Source: Mycoplana azooxidifex (GTDB lineage: Bacteria; Pseudomonadota; Alphaproteobacteria; Rhizobiales; Rhizobiaceae). Taken from it: 64,000 nt of DNA. The stretch lies in NCBI RefSeq assembly GCF_014196765.1, contig NZ_JACIEE010000001.1:310001-374000 (forward strand), read 5' to 3'. A model generated the notes under the pieces. The model saw nothing but the letters and a program-made list of their open reading frames with translations, was not told the DNA's origin and ran no database searches. The stretch's first letter is position 1; each line of letters starts with the position of its first letter. Positions 25,588-34,500 of the stretch are shown here, in pieces. The position numbers and the translations under genes are program-made.

Positions 25588-26891
25588 CGTGCCCCCTCCG
25601 CGAGGTCGATCACGTGCATGTAGGAGCCGGCGACGTTGTCCCGGCGCAGGCCCGTGACGCCGAGGTCCTGCCCTGTCGCGTCGACTACCGAGAACAGCCG
25701 TTCCGCCTCGCCCTCCCGCGCCACGGTCGAATAGTGGAATTCATGCGCGGTCATCGCATGGGTAAAGCCCGAACCCGGAAGCGGGCTCAGCCGCCGGTAG
25801 CCGAGTTGACGCCGGCGCTCCGCGAAGCTGGTCACGAGCGGCAGCAGGCCGAGCATGCGGTGCCGGGTTCCCTCCGCATCAACCAATCCCTCGCCCAGCG
25901 CCATGTAGCCCCCGCATTCGCCGTAGATCCGCATACCGCGCCCGGCCGCAGCGCGCATGCCATCGCGGAAATTGGCCGCATCGGCCAGACGGGCGCCATG
26001 CAGTTCGGGATAACCGCCGGGCAGAAACACCGCATCGCACGCTGTCTGTGGCCCCTCGTCGGCGAGCGGCGAGAAGAAGGAGATCTCCGCGCCCTGCCCG
26101 GCCCAGCCGGCGAGCAGGTGCGGGTAGATGAAGGCGAAGGCATCATCGCGGGCAACCGCGATGCGCCGGCCGAGCGGCGGCAGGCGTGCGACATCGGCCG
26201 TGGTGACCGAAACTCCGCCCTGCCCGGCCGTGGCCTGCACCCGTTCGAGATCGACGCTGCGGCGCACGGTCTCCGCCGCCCGCGCGACGAACGCTTCCAA
26301 CGCCGCATGCTCGCCTGCCTGCACCAGTCCGAGATGGCGCTCGGGAAGCGACAGCGCCGGATCGTGCCGGATCGCGCCGAAGATGGCGATGCCCGCCTTT
26401 TCCAGCGCCGACCGCAGCATCGCCTCATGGCGCTCGCTTCCGACCTTGTTCAGGATCACGCCGCCAACGCGCACGTCGTCGCGGAAGCGGACATAGCCCT
26501 GCACGAGGGCAGCGACCGAATGCGACAGCCGGCTGCAATCGACCACGAGCACCACCGGCAGCCCGAGCATGGCTGCGAGATCCGCCGGCGAGCCGTTCCC
26601 GTCCGCGGCACCATCGAACAGCCCCATCATCGCCTCTATGAGAAGCAGCCTGCCGCCGCGCTGCTGTACTGCCGCATTGTCGACCAGCAGTTCCGGCCGC
26701 ATCGCCCAGGGATCGTAGTTCAGGCAGACCGAGCGGCTGGCGGCGGCGTGGAAGGCGGGATCGATGTAGTCGGGGCCGGCCTTGCCGGGCGAGAGCGCGA
26801 CGCCCGCGTCCGACAGCGCCCGCAGGAGGCCGAGGGTGACCGTCGTCTTGCCCGAGCCCGACGCCGGGGCGGCGATCATCAGCCCGCTCAT
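25584..26891 (-). CDS. cobB: CobB, hydrogenobyrinic acid a,c-diamide synthase
   Basis: A 435-residue ATP- and glutamine-dependent amidase acting on the a and c side chains. The N-terminal P-loop-like region is IAAPASGSGKTTVTLGLLRA. The C-terminal class I glutaminase domain has FLPGGYPELHG, the nucleophile Cys in IYGECGGYMALG and the His in AHEFHYS. The start MSGLMIAAPAS overlaps the cobA stop by four bases; a longer upstream frame is only a shadow of cobA. Confidence 0.95.
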   Translation of the reverse strand: MSGLMIAAPASGSGKTTVTLGLLRALSDAGVALSPGKAGPDYIDPAFHAAASRSVCLNYDPWAMRPELLVDNAAVQQRGGRLLLIEAMMGLFDGAADGNGSPADLAAMLGLPVVLVVDCSRLSHSVAALVQGYVRFRDDVRVGGVILNKVGSERHEAMLRSALEKAGIAIFGAIRHDPALSLPERHLGLVQAGEHAALEAFVARAAETVRRSVDLERVQATAGQGGVSVTTADVARLPPLGRRIAVARDDAFAFIYPHLLAGWAGQGAEISFFSPLADEGPQTACDAVFLPGGYPELHGARLADAANFRDGMRAAAGRGMRIYGECGGYMALGEGLVDAEGTRHRMLGLLPLVTSFAERRRQLGYRRLSPLPGSGFTHAMTAHEFHYSTVAREGEAERLFSVVDATGQDLGVTGLRRDNVAGSYMHVIDLAEGAR

Positions 26892-27730
26892 GCAGGGTCC
26901 TTCAGCGTGCGGGCGCCGAGCGGATCGGGCACCAGCACCCTGCCCTCGCGCAGAGCGCCGAGCCAGTCGAGCGAGCCGCGCAGCCGGACGACTTCGCCGA
27001 CCACGACGATCGCCGGCGGCTCCAGCCCCGAGGCAGCCGCATCCGCTGCCGAACGCGAAAGCGTTGTCTCCAGCACGGCCTGCCCGGCCGTCGCGGCGTT
27101 GCAGACGAAGGCGACCGGTTCGTCCGGCGAGCGACCGGCTGCCATCAGCTTTGCGGCGATCTGGCCGATATGCTTCATCGCCATGTACATGACGATCACC
27201 GGCGAGCCGGCGGCGATCGCCGCCCAGTCGATGCGGTCGGGCACGACGCCCGAGGAATCGTGCCCGGTCAGGAACGTCACCGCATGGTTCACCTCGCGAT
27301 GCGTCACCGGGATCCCGGCATAGGCGAGCCCGCCGATGCCGGCGGTGATGCCCGGCACGACGCGGAAGGGGATCTTGTGCTCGACCAGCGTCAGCGCTTC
27401 CTCGCCGCCACGACCGAACACGAACGGATCGCCGCCTTTCAGCCGCAGGACGCGCTTGCCCGCACGCGCGAGCTCCACCAGCCTGAGCGAGATGTCGCGC
27501 TGCTTCGGCGACGGCTTGCCGCCCCGCTTGCCGGCGAATTCGATCGCGGCATCCGGCCTGGCGAACTGCAGGCAATCGGCGTTGACGAGCGCGTCGTGGA
27601 CGATGACATCGGCCTGTCGCAACCCGTGGACGGCAAGCATCGTCAGGAGCCCCGCATCGCCCGGGCCCGCGCCGACGAGCCAGACGCTGCCGGGCTCCAG
27701 TTCGGGCAAGGAGGAGAACAGTGCATCCAT
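26888..27730 (-). CDS. cobA: CobA, uroporphyrinogen III C-methyltransferase
   Basis: A 280-residue SAM-dependent methyltransferase that makes precorrin-2, the branch point to B12. The family signatures VWLVGAGPGDAGLLTMLAV, LRLKGGDPFVFGRGGEEA, VVPGITAGIGG and AGIPVTHREVNHAVTFLTGH are present. No CysG-type siroheme domain is fused. The ATG shares one base with the cobE stop (TGATG). Confidence 0.97.
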   Translation of the reverse strand: MDALFSSLPELEPGSVWLVGAGPGDAGLLTMLAVHGLRQADVIVHDALVNADCLQFARPDAAIEFAGKRGGKPSPKQRDISLRLVELARAGKRVLRLKGGDPFVFGRGGEEALTLVEHKIPFRVVPGITAGIGGLAYAGIPVTHREVNHAVTFLTGHDSSGVVPDRIDWAAIAAGSPVIVMYMAMKHIGQIAAKLMAAGRSPDEPVAFVCNAATAGQAVLETTLSRSAADAAASGLEPPAIVVVGEVVRLRGSLDWLGALREGRVLVPDPLGARTLKDPA

Positions 27731-28218
27731 CAGCCCGCCCTCACGACTACCGGATCCGCGACCGAAAAGACGGATTCATTTTCTGAAGAAACTTTCGCAT
27801 CGAATTGAAAAGGCGCCGCGATCGCCGCAGTCGCACGCACTGAGCGCATCTTCGGCACGACCAGTCGCGCACCGGCGCCGGCGGCGGCGAGTGCTGCGGC
27901 CTCGGCAACGCCATGGCATCCCGTATGGCGAAAGACGACATCGGAAGGATTGGCAAGCCGCGGCGTCTCGGCCTCGAGCGTTGCGGCATCGAACGTGCGG
28001 AAAGGGACTTCGAAATGCCGGGCCGCGGCGAACATGGCCGGCTCCTCGGCGCGGGTATCGAGCGAGACGATCAGGGCAAGGCGATAATCGCGCCCGGCGG
28101 CGCGCAGCGCCTCTTCGGCAAGGCCGATCACTTCGGCCGCCGCCGTTCCGCGCTCGCAGCCAAGACCCAGCACGAGCGAGGGTGTCGCACCGTCGTTCAC
28201 CTGCACCGCTTCCGTCAT
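27730..28218 (-). CDS. cobE: CobE, cobalamin biosynthesis protein (CbiG C-terminal-like)
   Basis: A 162-residue protein of the CobE/CbiG-C family. It has a start SLVLGLGCERGTAAAEVIGL, typical of the fold, and MRSVRATAAIA near the C-terminus. Its exact role in the aerobic pathway is unclear; CobE is known as needed for B12 but without a defined reaction. ATG 28218 is preferred because GAGGAC lies upstream; an ATG 27 bases earlier lacks a site. First gene of its operon, behind a long leader with a terminator-like hairpin. Confidence 0.85.
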   Translation of the reverse strand: MTEAVQVNDGATPSLVLGLGCERGTAAAEVIGLAEEALRAAGRDYRLALIVSLDTRAEEPAMFAAARHFEVPFRTFDAATLEAETPRLANPSDVVFRHTGCHGVAEAAALAAAGAGARLVVPKMRSVRATAAIAAPFQFDAKVSSENESVFSVADPVVVRAG

Positions 28219-28624
28219 CGGGCTGTCCTCGTTCCCCCTGGACATGCGCGGTGCGGGTGATCCGTCTCGGCAGCCCCGGATCTGGCCCCCTTCGAGGGTC
28301 GGCCGCTCCAGGCACCTGTCCGGCCCGCAAGGGGCACCGCCGCATGTCTGACCTGTTTACCGAAGCGGCATTTCCCGGTCAAACGGGTTTGCGTCGTCGG
28401 ATGGAACGGAAACGGCATCGTCGAAAAAACCAGCAGTCGAAGAGGTTCGATCGGACGGGGTTCTGCTGGCCGTACGAGGAACAGGCCACAAGAACCAGTC
28501 GCGACATGGCCCTTGTCAGCAGCGGCACCGTCCCGGCGCTCGTCGCCGTTCCGGTGATCGCAGCGACGGTCGGCACTTTTCGAGGCGATCGCTTTCGGCT
28601 TTGCATTTGCCGGCGGCATCTGAC
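28219..28624. promoter_or_regulatory. Divergent leader region between cobE and TSUP transporter
   Basis: This 406-base spacer holds no gene I can support. On the minus strand it contains an intrinsic-terminator-like hairpin (28424-28469) about 207 bases before the cobE start, so cobE transcription beginning further upstream may be attenuated. I looked for a B12 box or other cobalamin riboswitch landmarks and did not find them; only an imperfect CAGGCACCTG palindrome at 28309-28318 recalls part of the box. Confidence 0.5.
28424..28469 (-). terminator. Terminator-like hairpin in the cobE leader
   Basis: CCAGCAG (28430-28436) pairs with CTGCTGG (28463-28469). On the minus strand the stem is followed at once by six T (28429-28424). 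The loop holds a smaller hairpin (TCGAA-GAGG-TTCGA). It is oriented towards cobE and lies inside its upstream region, so it fits attenuation or the end of a short RNA. Confidence 0.55.
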
Positions 28625-29452
28625 ATGGAAAGCCGTCCTTCCTCCAGCCTGCCCGGACTCCTACGCGTGGTCGACGTCACACTGCAGCTTCTCCTCCTTC
28701 TGTTCCTCGCAGCCTTCATCGCCGGCTTCATCGACGCCATCGCCGGCGGCGGCGGCATGATCACGATACCCGCCATGCTGATCGCCGGGATACCGCCGCT
28801 GGAAGTGCTGGGTACCAACAAGCTGCAGTCGCTGTTCGGTTCCGGTTCCGCCACGGTCGCCTATGCCCGCGCCGGCCACGTCGAGGTCAGGCGGCAGTTG
28901 CCGATGGCCGCGCTGGCCGCGGTCGGTGCGGCGTTCGGCGCAGCACTCGCCACCGTCATCCCCGGCGAGGCGCTGCGCGCGGTGCTGCCCTTCCTGCTCC
29001 TCGGCATCGCGCTCTACTTTGCGCTGAAGCCGAGCATCGGCGACGTCGACAAGCATCGCCGCCTGTCGGAAAAAGCCTTCGCCCTCTCGGTGGTCCCGCT
29101 GATCGGGTTCTACGACGGCGTCTTCGGCCCCGGCACCGGCTCGTTCTTCATGCTCGCCTTCGTCTCGCTTGCGGGCTTCGGCGTCCTCAAGGCGACGGCC
29201 AACACCAAGCTCCTGAACTTCGGCTCCAATGTCGGCGGCTTCGCCTTCTTCCTCGGCTACGGCGTCGTGCTGTGGAAGGTCGGCATCACCATGGGCATCG
29301 GCCAATTCCTGGGCGCCCAGGTCGGCTCCCGCTTCGCCATGCGAAAGGGTGCAGCGATCATCAAGCCGCTGCTGGTCGTCACCAGCATGGCGCTCGCCAT
29401 CCGCCTCCTGGCCGACCCGACCAATCCGCTACGGGTCTGGCTCGGCTGGTAG
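28625..29452 (+). CDS. TSUP-family (TauE/SafE) membrane transporter
   Basis: A 275-residue protein of about eight membrane helices. The family motifs are FIDAIAGGGGMITIPAML, GTNKLQSLFGSGSATVAYAR, GFYDGVFGPGTGSFFMLAF and KATANTKLLNFGSNVGG. TSUP proteins usually export or import organosulfonates, sulfite or other anions. Divergent from the cobE operon, which hints at a role linked to B12 or cobalt, but this is inference from position only. The start is uncertain; ATG 28625 lacks a strong ribosome site and a GTG at 28667 is an alternative. Confidence 0.85.
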   Translation: MESRPSSSLPGLLRVVDVTLQLLLLLFLAAFIAGFIDAIAGGGGMITIPAMLIAGIPPLEVLGTNKLQSLFGSGSATVAYARAGHVEVRRQLPMAALAAVGAAFGAALATVIPGEALRAVLPFLLLGIALYFALKPSIGDVDKHRRLSEKAFALSVVPLIGFYDGVFGPGTGSFFMLAFVSLAGFGVLKATANTKLLNFGSNVGGFAFFLGYGVVLWKVGITMGIGQFLGAQVGSRFAMRKGAAIIKPLLVVTSMALAIRLLADPTNPLRVWLGW

Positions 29453-29458
29453 GTCCGT

Positions 29459-30265
29459 TCAGGCCCCGGGCTTGCGCGCCACCACATAGAAATACTCGAC
29501 CGCCGGCCCGATCCCCCGCGCCAGCGAATTGCCGTCGAGGTCAAGAAGCGCATGGGGCGCCTCGAAACCGGACGAACGGAGTTGTCGGTCGGCCTGCTCG
29601 GGTGTCGTCGCATAGACGAGGATACCGAAGTCATGGGCTCCGTGCAGCATGATCGCATGCTCGGCATCCCGTTCCTCCAGGCGCGCATGGCGGAACTTTC
29701 GCCAGAAGCCGGTGGCCGAACGCGTCGCGTAGGCGCCGGCGCGGAGCACGAGGCGAACCGGATCCCTGGTCCAGTGGAGCCGCCGATAACCGACGCGCCG
29801 GCTGAAGCCGGACCAGCCACGATGGAAGGTGGAGAAGACGAACACCCCGCCCGGCGCCAGCACCCTCTCGACCGCCGCCATTGCCCGCAGCCTCCCCTCG
29901 GGATTGACCGAGTCGATCCCGTTGTAGCTGAAGAACGCCACGTCGAACGCCCCTTCGGGCAGGCCGGAGAGATCGCGTGCGTCCATCAGTTCCAGCCTCA
30001 GGTCGGGGTTTTTCCTGCGGGCAAGGGTGATCATCTCGGGCGTGTAGTCGATGCCGAGATAGCTTTCGGCGCGGTCCCTGAGGAGTGCGGACGTGCGCCC
30101 GCCGCCGACGCCGATGTCCAGCACGCGTCGGCCCGGCGCCAGAGCGAAGCCGGCATCGAGAGCAGCCGCCTCGCCCGCGTTGAGATAGCCGCCGCCGTGT
30201 TGATAGTCACGGAGCACGAACGGATCGCTCCAGCTCTTCCGGTTGATCGTCTCCATCGCGTGCAT
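29459..30265 (-). CDS. Class I SAM-dependent methyltransferase
   Basis: A 268-residue methyltransferase. Motif I is VLDIGVGGGRTSALLRD; later motifs include YLGIDYTPEMITLARR, FDVAFFSYNGIDSV and RVLAPGGVFVFSTFH. The start MHAMETINRKS has AGGGAGA upstream. It is convergent with the TSUP gene (6-base gap) and is not clearly part of the B12 operons. Its substrate cannot be read from the sequence. Confidence 0.88.
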   Translation of the reverse strand: MHAMETINRKSWSDPFVLRDYQHGGGYLNAGEAAALDAGFALAPGRRVLDIGVGGGRTSALLRDRAESYLGIDYTPEMITLARRKNPDLRLELMDARDLSGLPEGAFDVAFFSYNGIDSVNPEGRLRAMAAVERVLAPGGVFVFSTFHRGWSGFSRRVGYRRLHWTRDPVRLVLRAGAYATRSATGFWRKFRHARLEERDAEHAIMLHGAHDFGILVYATTPEQADRQLRSSGFEAPHALLDLDGNSLARGIGPAVEYFYVVARKPGA

Positions 30266-30511
30266 GGCCGTCTCCCTAGCAAATGCAGATATCCCGCGAT
30301 CTGCGGAATTGAGACGGAGCATAGGGAGCAAAGCGTGGTCGGGATGGTAAAAACCGTATTAACGGCCTGCAAAAGCCGGCTTATGCTTAACACGGAAAGG
30401 ATCCGCCCGATCCGGCACGCCAACACCTTTGTGCCCCGCAGCGAAGCGGGACACGATCGCCAGGCATGTCTCATTCCGGCACGGACAGCGGTACCGGCCA
30501 AATCGTGAGGT

Positions 30512-31183
30512 TCAGAACTCGACGCCGATCTGCGCCTTGATTCCCGAGCGGAACGGATGCTTGACGAGTTCCATCTCGGTGACGAGATCGGCGATCTCGA
30601 TCAGTTCGTCCTTGGCATTGCGCCCGGTCAGCACGACATGCGTCATGTGGGGTTTCTGCGTCTGCAGGAACGCCACCACCTCGTTGACGTCGATATAGTC
30701 GTAGCGCAGCGCGATGTTGATCTCGTCGAGCAGGACCATCGAATTGCGCTCGTCGCAGATCAGTTCCTTCGCCTTCTCCCAAGCCTTCTGCGCGGTGGCG
30801 ACGTCGCGCGCCCGGTCCTGCGTCTCCCAGGTGAAACCCTCGCCGAGCGTATGGAACTGGCAGAGATCGGAGAAATGCTTCTCGATCAGCTCGCGCTCGC
30901 CGGTCACCATCGCGCCCTTGATGAACTGCACGACGGCCGACGGCTTGCCATGGGCGATATGCCGGAAGATCATGCCGAAGCCGGCCGTGGACTTGCCCTT
31001 GCCCTTGCCGGTATGGACGATGACCAGGCCCTTCTGGTCCGTCTTGGTGGCCATGATCTTTTCGCGGGCCTGCTTCTTCTTGGCCATCTTCTCCGAATGG
31101 CGCGCAAGCTCGGCCTCGGTCATGCCGGCTTCGACGGTCTCATTGACGGTCTCATTGACGGTTTCTGTGTCAATATCGCTCAT
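30512..31183 (-). CDS. cobO: CobO, corrinoid adenosyltransferase
   Basis: Transfers the adenosyl group of ATP to cob(I)yrinic acid diamide. The 223 residues contain the P-loop VHTGKGKGKSTAGFGMIFRH, LLDEINIALRYDYID and HVVLTGRNAKDELIEIADLV, all typical of CobA/CobO-type enzymes. ATG 31183 has GAGGAG upstream. The N-terminus carries a perfect tandem 12-base duplication (GGTCTCATTGAC, 31136-31159) giving repeated NETV residues. Last gene of the riboswitch-controlled operon. Confidence 0.96.
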   Translation of the reverse strand: MSDIDTETVNETVNETVEAGMTEAELARHSEKMAKKKQAREKIMATKTDQKGLVIVHTGKGKGKSTAGFGMIFRHIAHGKPSAVVQFIKGAMVTGERELIEKHFSDLCQFHTLGEGFTWETQDRARDVATAQKAWEKAKELICDERNSMVLLDEINIALRYDYIDVNEVVAFLQTQKPHMTHVVLTGRNAKDELIEIADLVTEMELVKHPFRSGIKAQIGVEF

Positions 31184-31193
31184 GGCGTGCTCC

Positions 31194-31583
31194 TCAATTG
31201 TCATGCTTGGGCAGGTCGTCGTCGCAGGAAAGCCAGGCAACCCGCTCACTCCAGAACCAGTGCTGGGTGACGGTCACGCCCGAGGCGTCGTCGAGCGCGG
31301 CGACGTAGAGGTCGATCTCGCCGGGCCGCCTGACCGTCGCAAAGCTCAAGGGCGAGCCGCAATCGCCGCAAAAGCCGCGCGAAACCCCGGGCGACGACTC
31401 ATAGTGGCGCAGCGCCTCGCCCTCGAAGGTGACATTCGCATCCGCGACGCAGAAGAAGCTCGTCACCGGCGACGACGTCGCCCGCCGGCAACTCTCGCAG
31501 TGGCAGTGGCCGGTGCGAATGATCGGGCCTGAGACCTTGAAGCGCACCGATCTGCACAGGCAGCGTCCGGAAAGCCCGGTCAT
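31194..31583 (-). CDS. GFA/CENP-V-family zinc protein between cobN and cobO
   Basis: A 129-residue protein of the glutathione-dependent formaldehyde-activating (GFA) fold. The zinc-binding cysteines are visible as CLC (residues 8-10), CHCESC (27-32) and FCGDCGSP (71-78). GFA proteins bind zinc through such clusters; few have proven activities. Its ATG overlaps the cobN stop (ATGA), and cobO follows after 10 bases, so it is fully embedded in the B12 operon. Function there is unknown. Confidence 0.88.
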   Translation of the reverse strand: MTGLSGRCLCRSVRFKVSGPIIRTGHCHCESCRRATSSPVTSFFCVADANVTFEGEALRHYESSPGVSRGFCGDCGSPLSFATVRRPGEIDLYVAALDDASGVTVTQHWFWSERVAWLSCDDDLPKHDN

Positions 31584-34500
31584 GACGCCCTCCTCTTGCC
31601 GGCGATCTCTCCCAGTTCGAACCGCGCCGAATTGGAGCGCGGCGACCATAGCCGGCGATCGATCGCCTCGACCAGACGGTCGGACATCTCCTTCAGCGCC
31701 GCGGGGTTCTTCTCGGCCATGAAGGCGCGCACGCGCTCGTCGAGAATATACGCCTTGTAGACTGCTTCGAAATGATGGTCCTTCACCGCTCCCGTGGTCG
31801 CGGCGAAGGCGAACATGAAGTCGACGGTCGCGGCCAGCTCGAAGGCGCCCTTGTAGCCGTGGCGCATCATGCCCTCGATCCACTTCGGATTGACGACGCG
31901 AGCGCGCACGACGCGGCCGATCTCGTCCTCGAGCGTGCGCACCACGGGCTTTTCCGGGCGCGAATGGTCGTTGTGGTAGACAGTCGGCTGCGATCCCGTC
32001 AGGTGCGCGACCGCGGCCGCCATCCCGCCCTCGAACTGGTAGTACTCGTCGCTGTCGAGCAAATCGTGCTCGCGGTTGTCCTGGTTCTGGATGATCGCCT
32101 GCAGGCTCTTCATCCGTGCCTCCAGCCGGTCGCGGCTGGCTGCGTCCTCGCCCTCGCCGGCATAGGCATGCGCGCCCCAGGCGAGCCAGGCCTCGGCAAG
32201 GTCGCCCCTGTCCTTCCACAGCCCCTCGTCGATCATCGTCTGCAGCCCGGCGCCGTAGCTTCCGGGCCTGGCCCCGAAGACGCGGTAGCCCGCCCTGGCG
32301 CGCGCCTCGCCTTCGGTGGCGCCGTGTGCGGCAAGGGCTGCGGCCTCCGCCCGCATCCGCGCTGCGATCGGGTTGTCCTCGCCGTCCTCGTCCAGCGCGC
32401 CGATCGCACGCACGGCGCGGTCGAACAGCGCGATCTGCTCGGGAAAGGCGTCTCGGAAGAAGCCGGAGATGCGCAGCGTCACGTCGACGCGCGGCCGGCG
32501 CAAAAGCGCGGGCGGAATGACCTCGTAGCCGGTCACCCGCCGCGAGACCGTGTCCCAGACGGGCTTCGCGCCGATCAGCGCCAGCGCCTGGGCGATGTCG
32601 TCGCCGCCGGTGCGCATGTTCGACGTGCCCCAGGCGGTGATGCCGAACGAGGTCGGCCATTCGCCATGGTCCTGCGCATAGCGCGTCACCAGCAGTTCCG
32701 CCGATTTTCGCCCCAGTTCCCACGCCGCCGGCGTCGGTACGGCACGGCTGTCGACCGAATAGAAGTTGCGCCCCGTCGGCAGCACGTCCGGCCGCCCGCG
32801 TGTCGGCGCGCCGGAGGGGCCGGGCTCGACGAAACGTCCGGACAGCCCGCGCATCAGCGCCGCCATCTCGGCTTCGCCGCAGGCCTCGATGGAGGGGCGG
32901 ATCGAGTGCCTGACCTGGTCCAGCACCGCCCGCGTCGCTTCCCAGCCGTCCGGGCAAGGCAGTTCGCCCGAGACGAGCCGTGCCGCCAGCAACTCGATAC
33001 GCTCGACCGTGTCCCCGGCCGTCCGCCACGCAACATCGGTCTGCGAAGCCAGGATATCCGGCATCGGACCCGTCCACGGATCGGAGGAAACACAATCGAG
33101 CGGGTCAAACGCTGTGTGCGGCGGGGTACCCCCCTCTGTCCTGCCGGACATCTCCCCCTCATGGGGGGAGATCGATGGAGCGAGGCCCCGACCATCACCA
33201 GCGTGGCCGTCAACAGCCGCGTCCGCACCATCCGCGTCACCACGCCCGCTGCCATCCGTATGGACCGCCGCCATCCGCCTGGTTCCGATCTCCCCCCTTG
33301 AGGGGGAGATGCCCGGCAGGGCAGAGGGGGGTGCGTCCCGTGTGGCAGCGATGTCGACTGCGACAGGCGAACCACCACCCAACGCATCCGCGGCGATCGC
33401 CCGTTGCAGGCTGGCGTCGCCGCCTTCGCCCAGCCCGCGCGGCACCCGCGCGAGCGCCAGCGTCAGGTCGGTCAGAAGCCGCCCCGACGGCGAGACGCCG
33501 AAGACGTGCAGGCCGTCGCGGATCTGCATCTCCTTCAGGTCGCAGAGATAGGCGTCGAGCTTCTGCAGCGCCGCCTCCTCGCCGTCCGACCTGGCGATCC
33601 CCGCATCCTGGTCGAGGCCGATGTCGCGGACGAGGTCGAGGATCTGCCTGCTCAGGAGCCGCAGCCGCCGCGGATCGCCGCCGGAGGCGTCGTAGAATTC
33701 GTCCACCAGCGCCTCGAGGTCTTTCAGCGGCCCGTAGGTCTCCGCCCGCGTCAGCGGCGGCGTCAGGTGGTCGATGATGACCGCGGCGGACCGGCGCTTG
33801 GCCTGCGTGCCCTCGCCCGGATCGTTGACGATGAAGGGATAGAGATGCGGCACCGGCCCGAACACGGCTTCCGGATAGCAGGCCTCCGACAGCGCCAGCG
33901 CCTTGCCCGGCAGCCATTCGAGGTTGCCGTGCTTGCCGACATGGACGATCGCATGGACATCGCAGACCTCGCGCAGATAGGCATAGAAGGCGAAATAGCC
34001 GTGCGGCGGCACCAGATCCTGCGAATGGTAGGTTTCTTTCGGGTCGATATTGTAGCCGCGCGCCGGCTGGATGCCGACCAGCGTCCCGCCGAAACGGCAG
34101 AGCGGCAGCGCGAAGACGTCGCCGGTCACGAAGGGATCCGCCTCGGGCGCACCCCAGCGGGCCGTGACCTGCTCCTGAATCGATCCGGGAAGAGACGCAA
34201 AGAAGCGATTGTATTGTTTAAGCGAAATCGTCTCGCGGATCTCGCGTCCGTCGTTCGCAGCATTGGTCGACCCCGCCATCAGGTGCGCGATCAGCGCATC
34301 GCCGCCGGAAGGCAAGTCGGCGACGGCATAGCCGTCCGCCTTCATTTTTCGCAGGATCTCGAGCGTGCCCGCCGGCGTGTCCAGCCCGACGCCGTTGCCG
34401 AGCCGGCCGTCGCGGTTCGGATAGTTCGCCATCACCAGCGCGATGCGGCGCTCGCCCGGTCCGGTCCGCCGCAGCCGCGCCCAGTTGGCCGCAAGCCGGG

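Noticed and set aside
28245-28620. Possible cobalamin riboswitch before cobE
   Set aside because: Only a partial CAGGCACCTG similarity to the B12 box; the CCCCGC-ACTGTA and GCCACTG landmarks are missing in both strands.
27336-28760. 474-codon plus-strand frame across cobA/cobE and the TSUP start
   Set aside because: Antisense shadow of well-supported cob genes, low-complexity composition.
30431-30454. Hairpin GTGCCCCGC-AGCGAA-GCGGGACAC after cobO as a terminator
   Set aside because: The stem is good but no T-run follows on the cobO strand, so termination is not supported.
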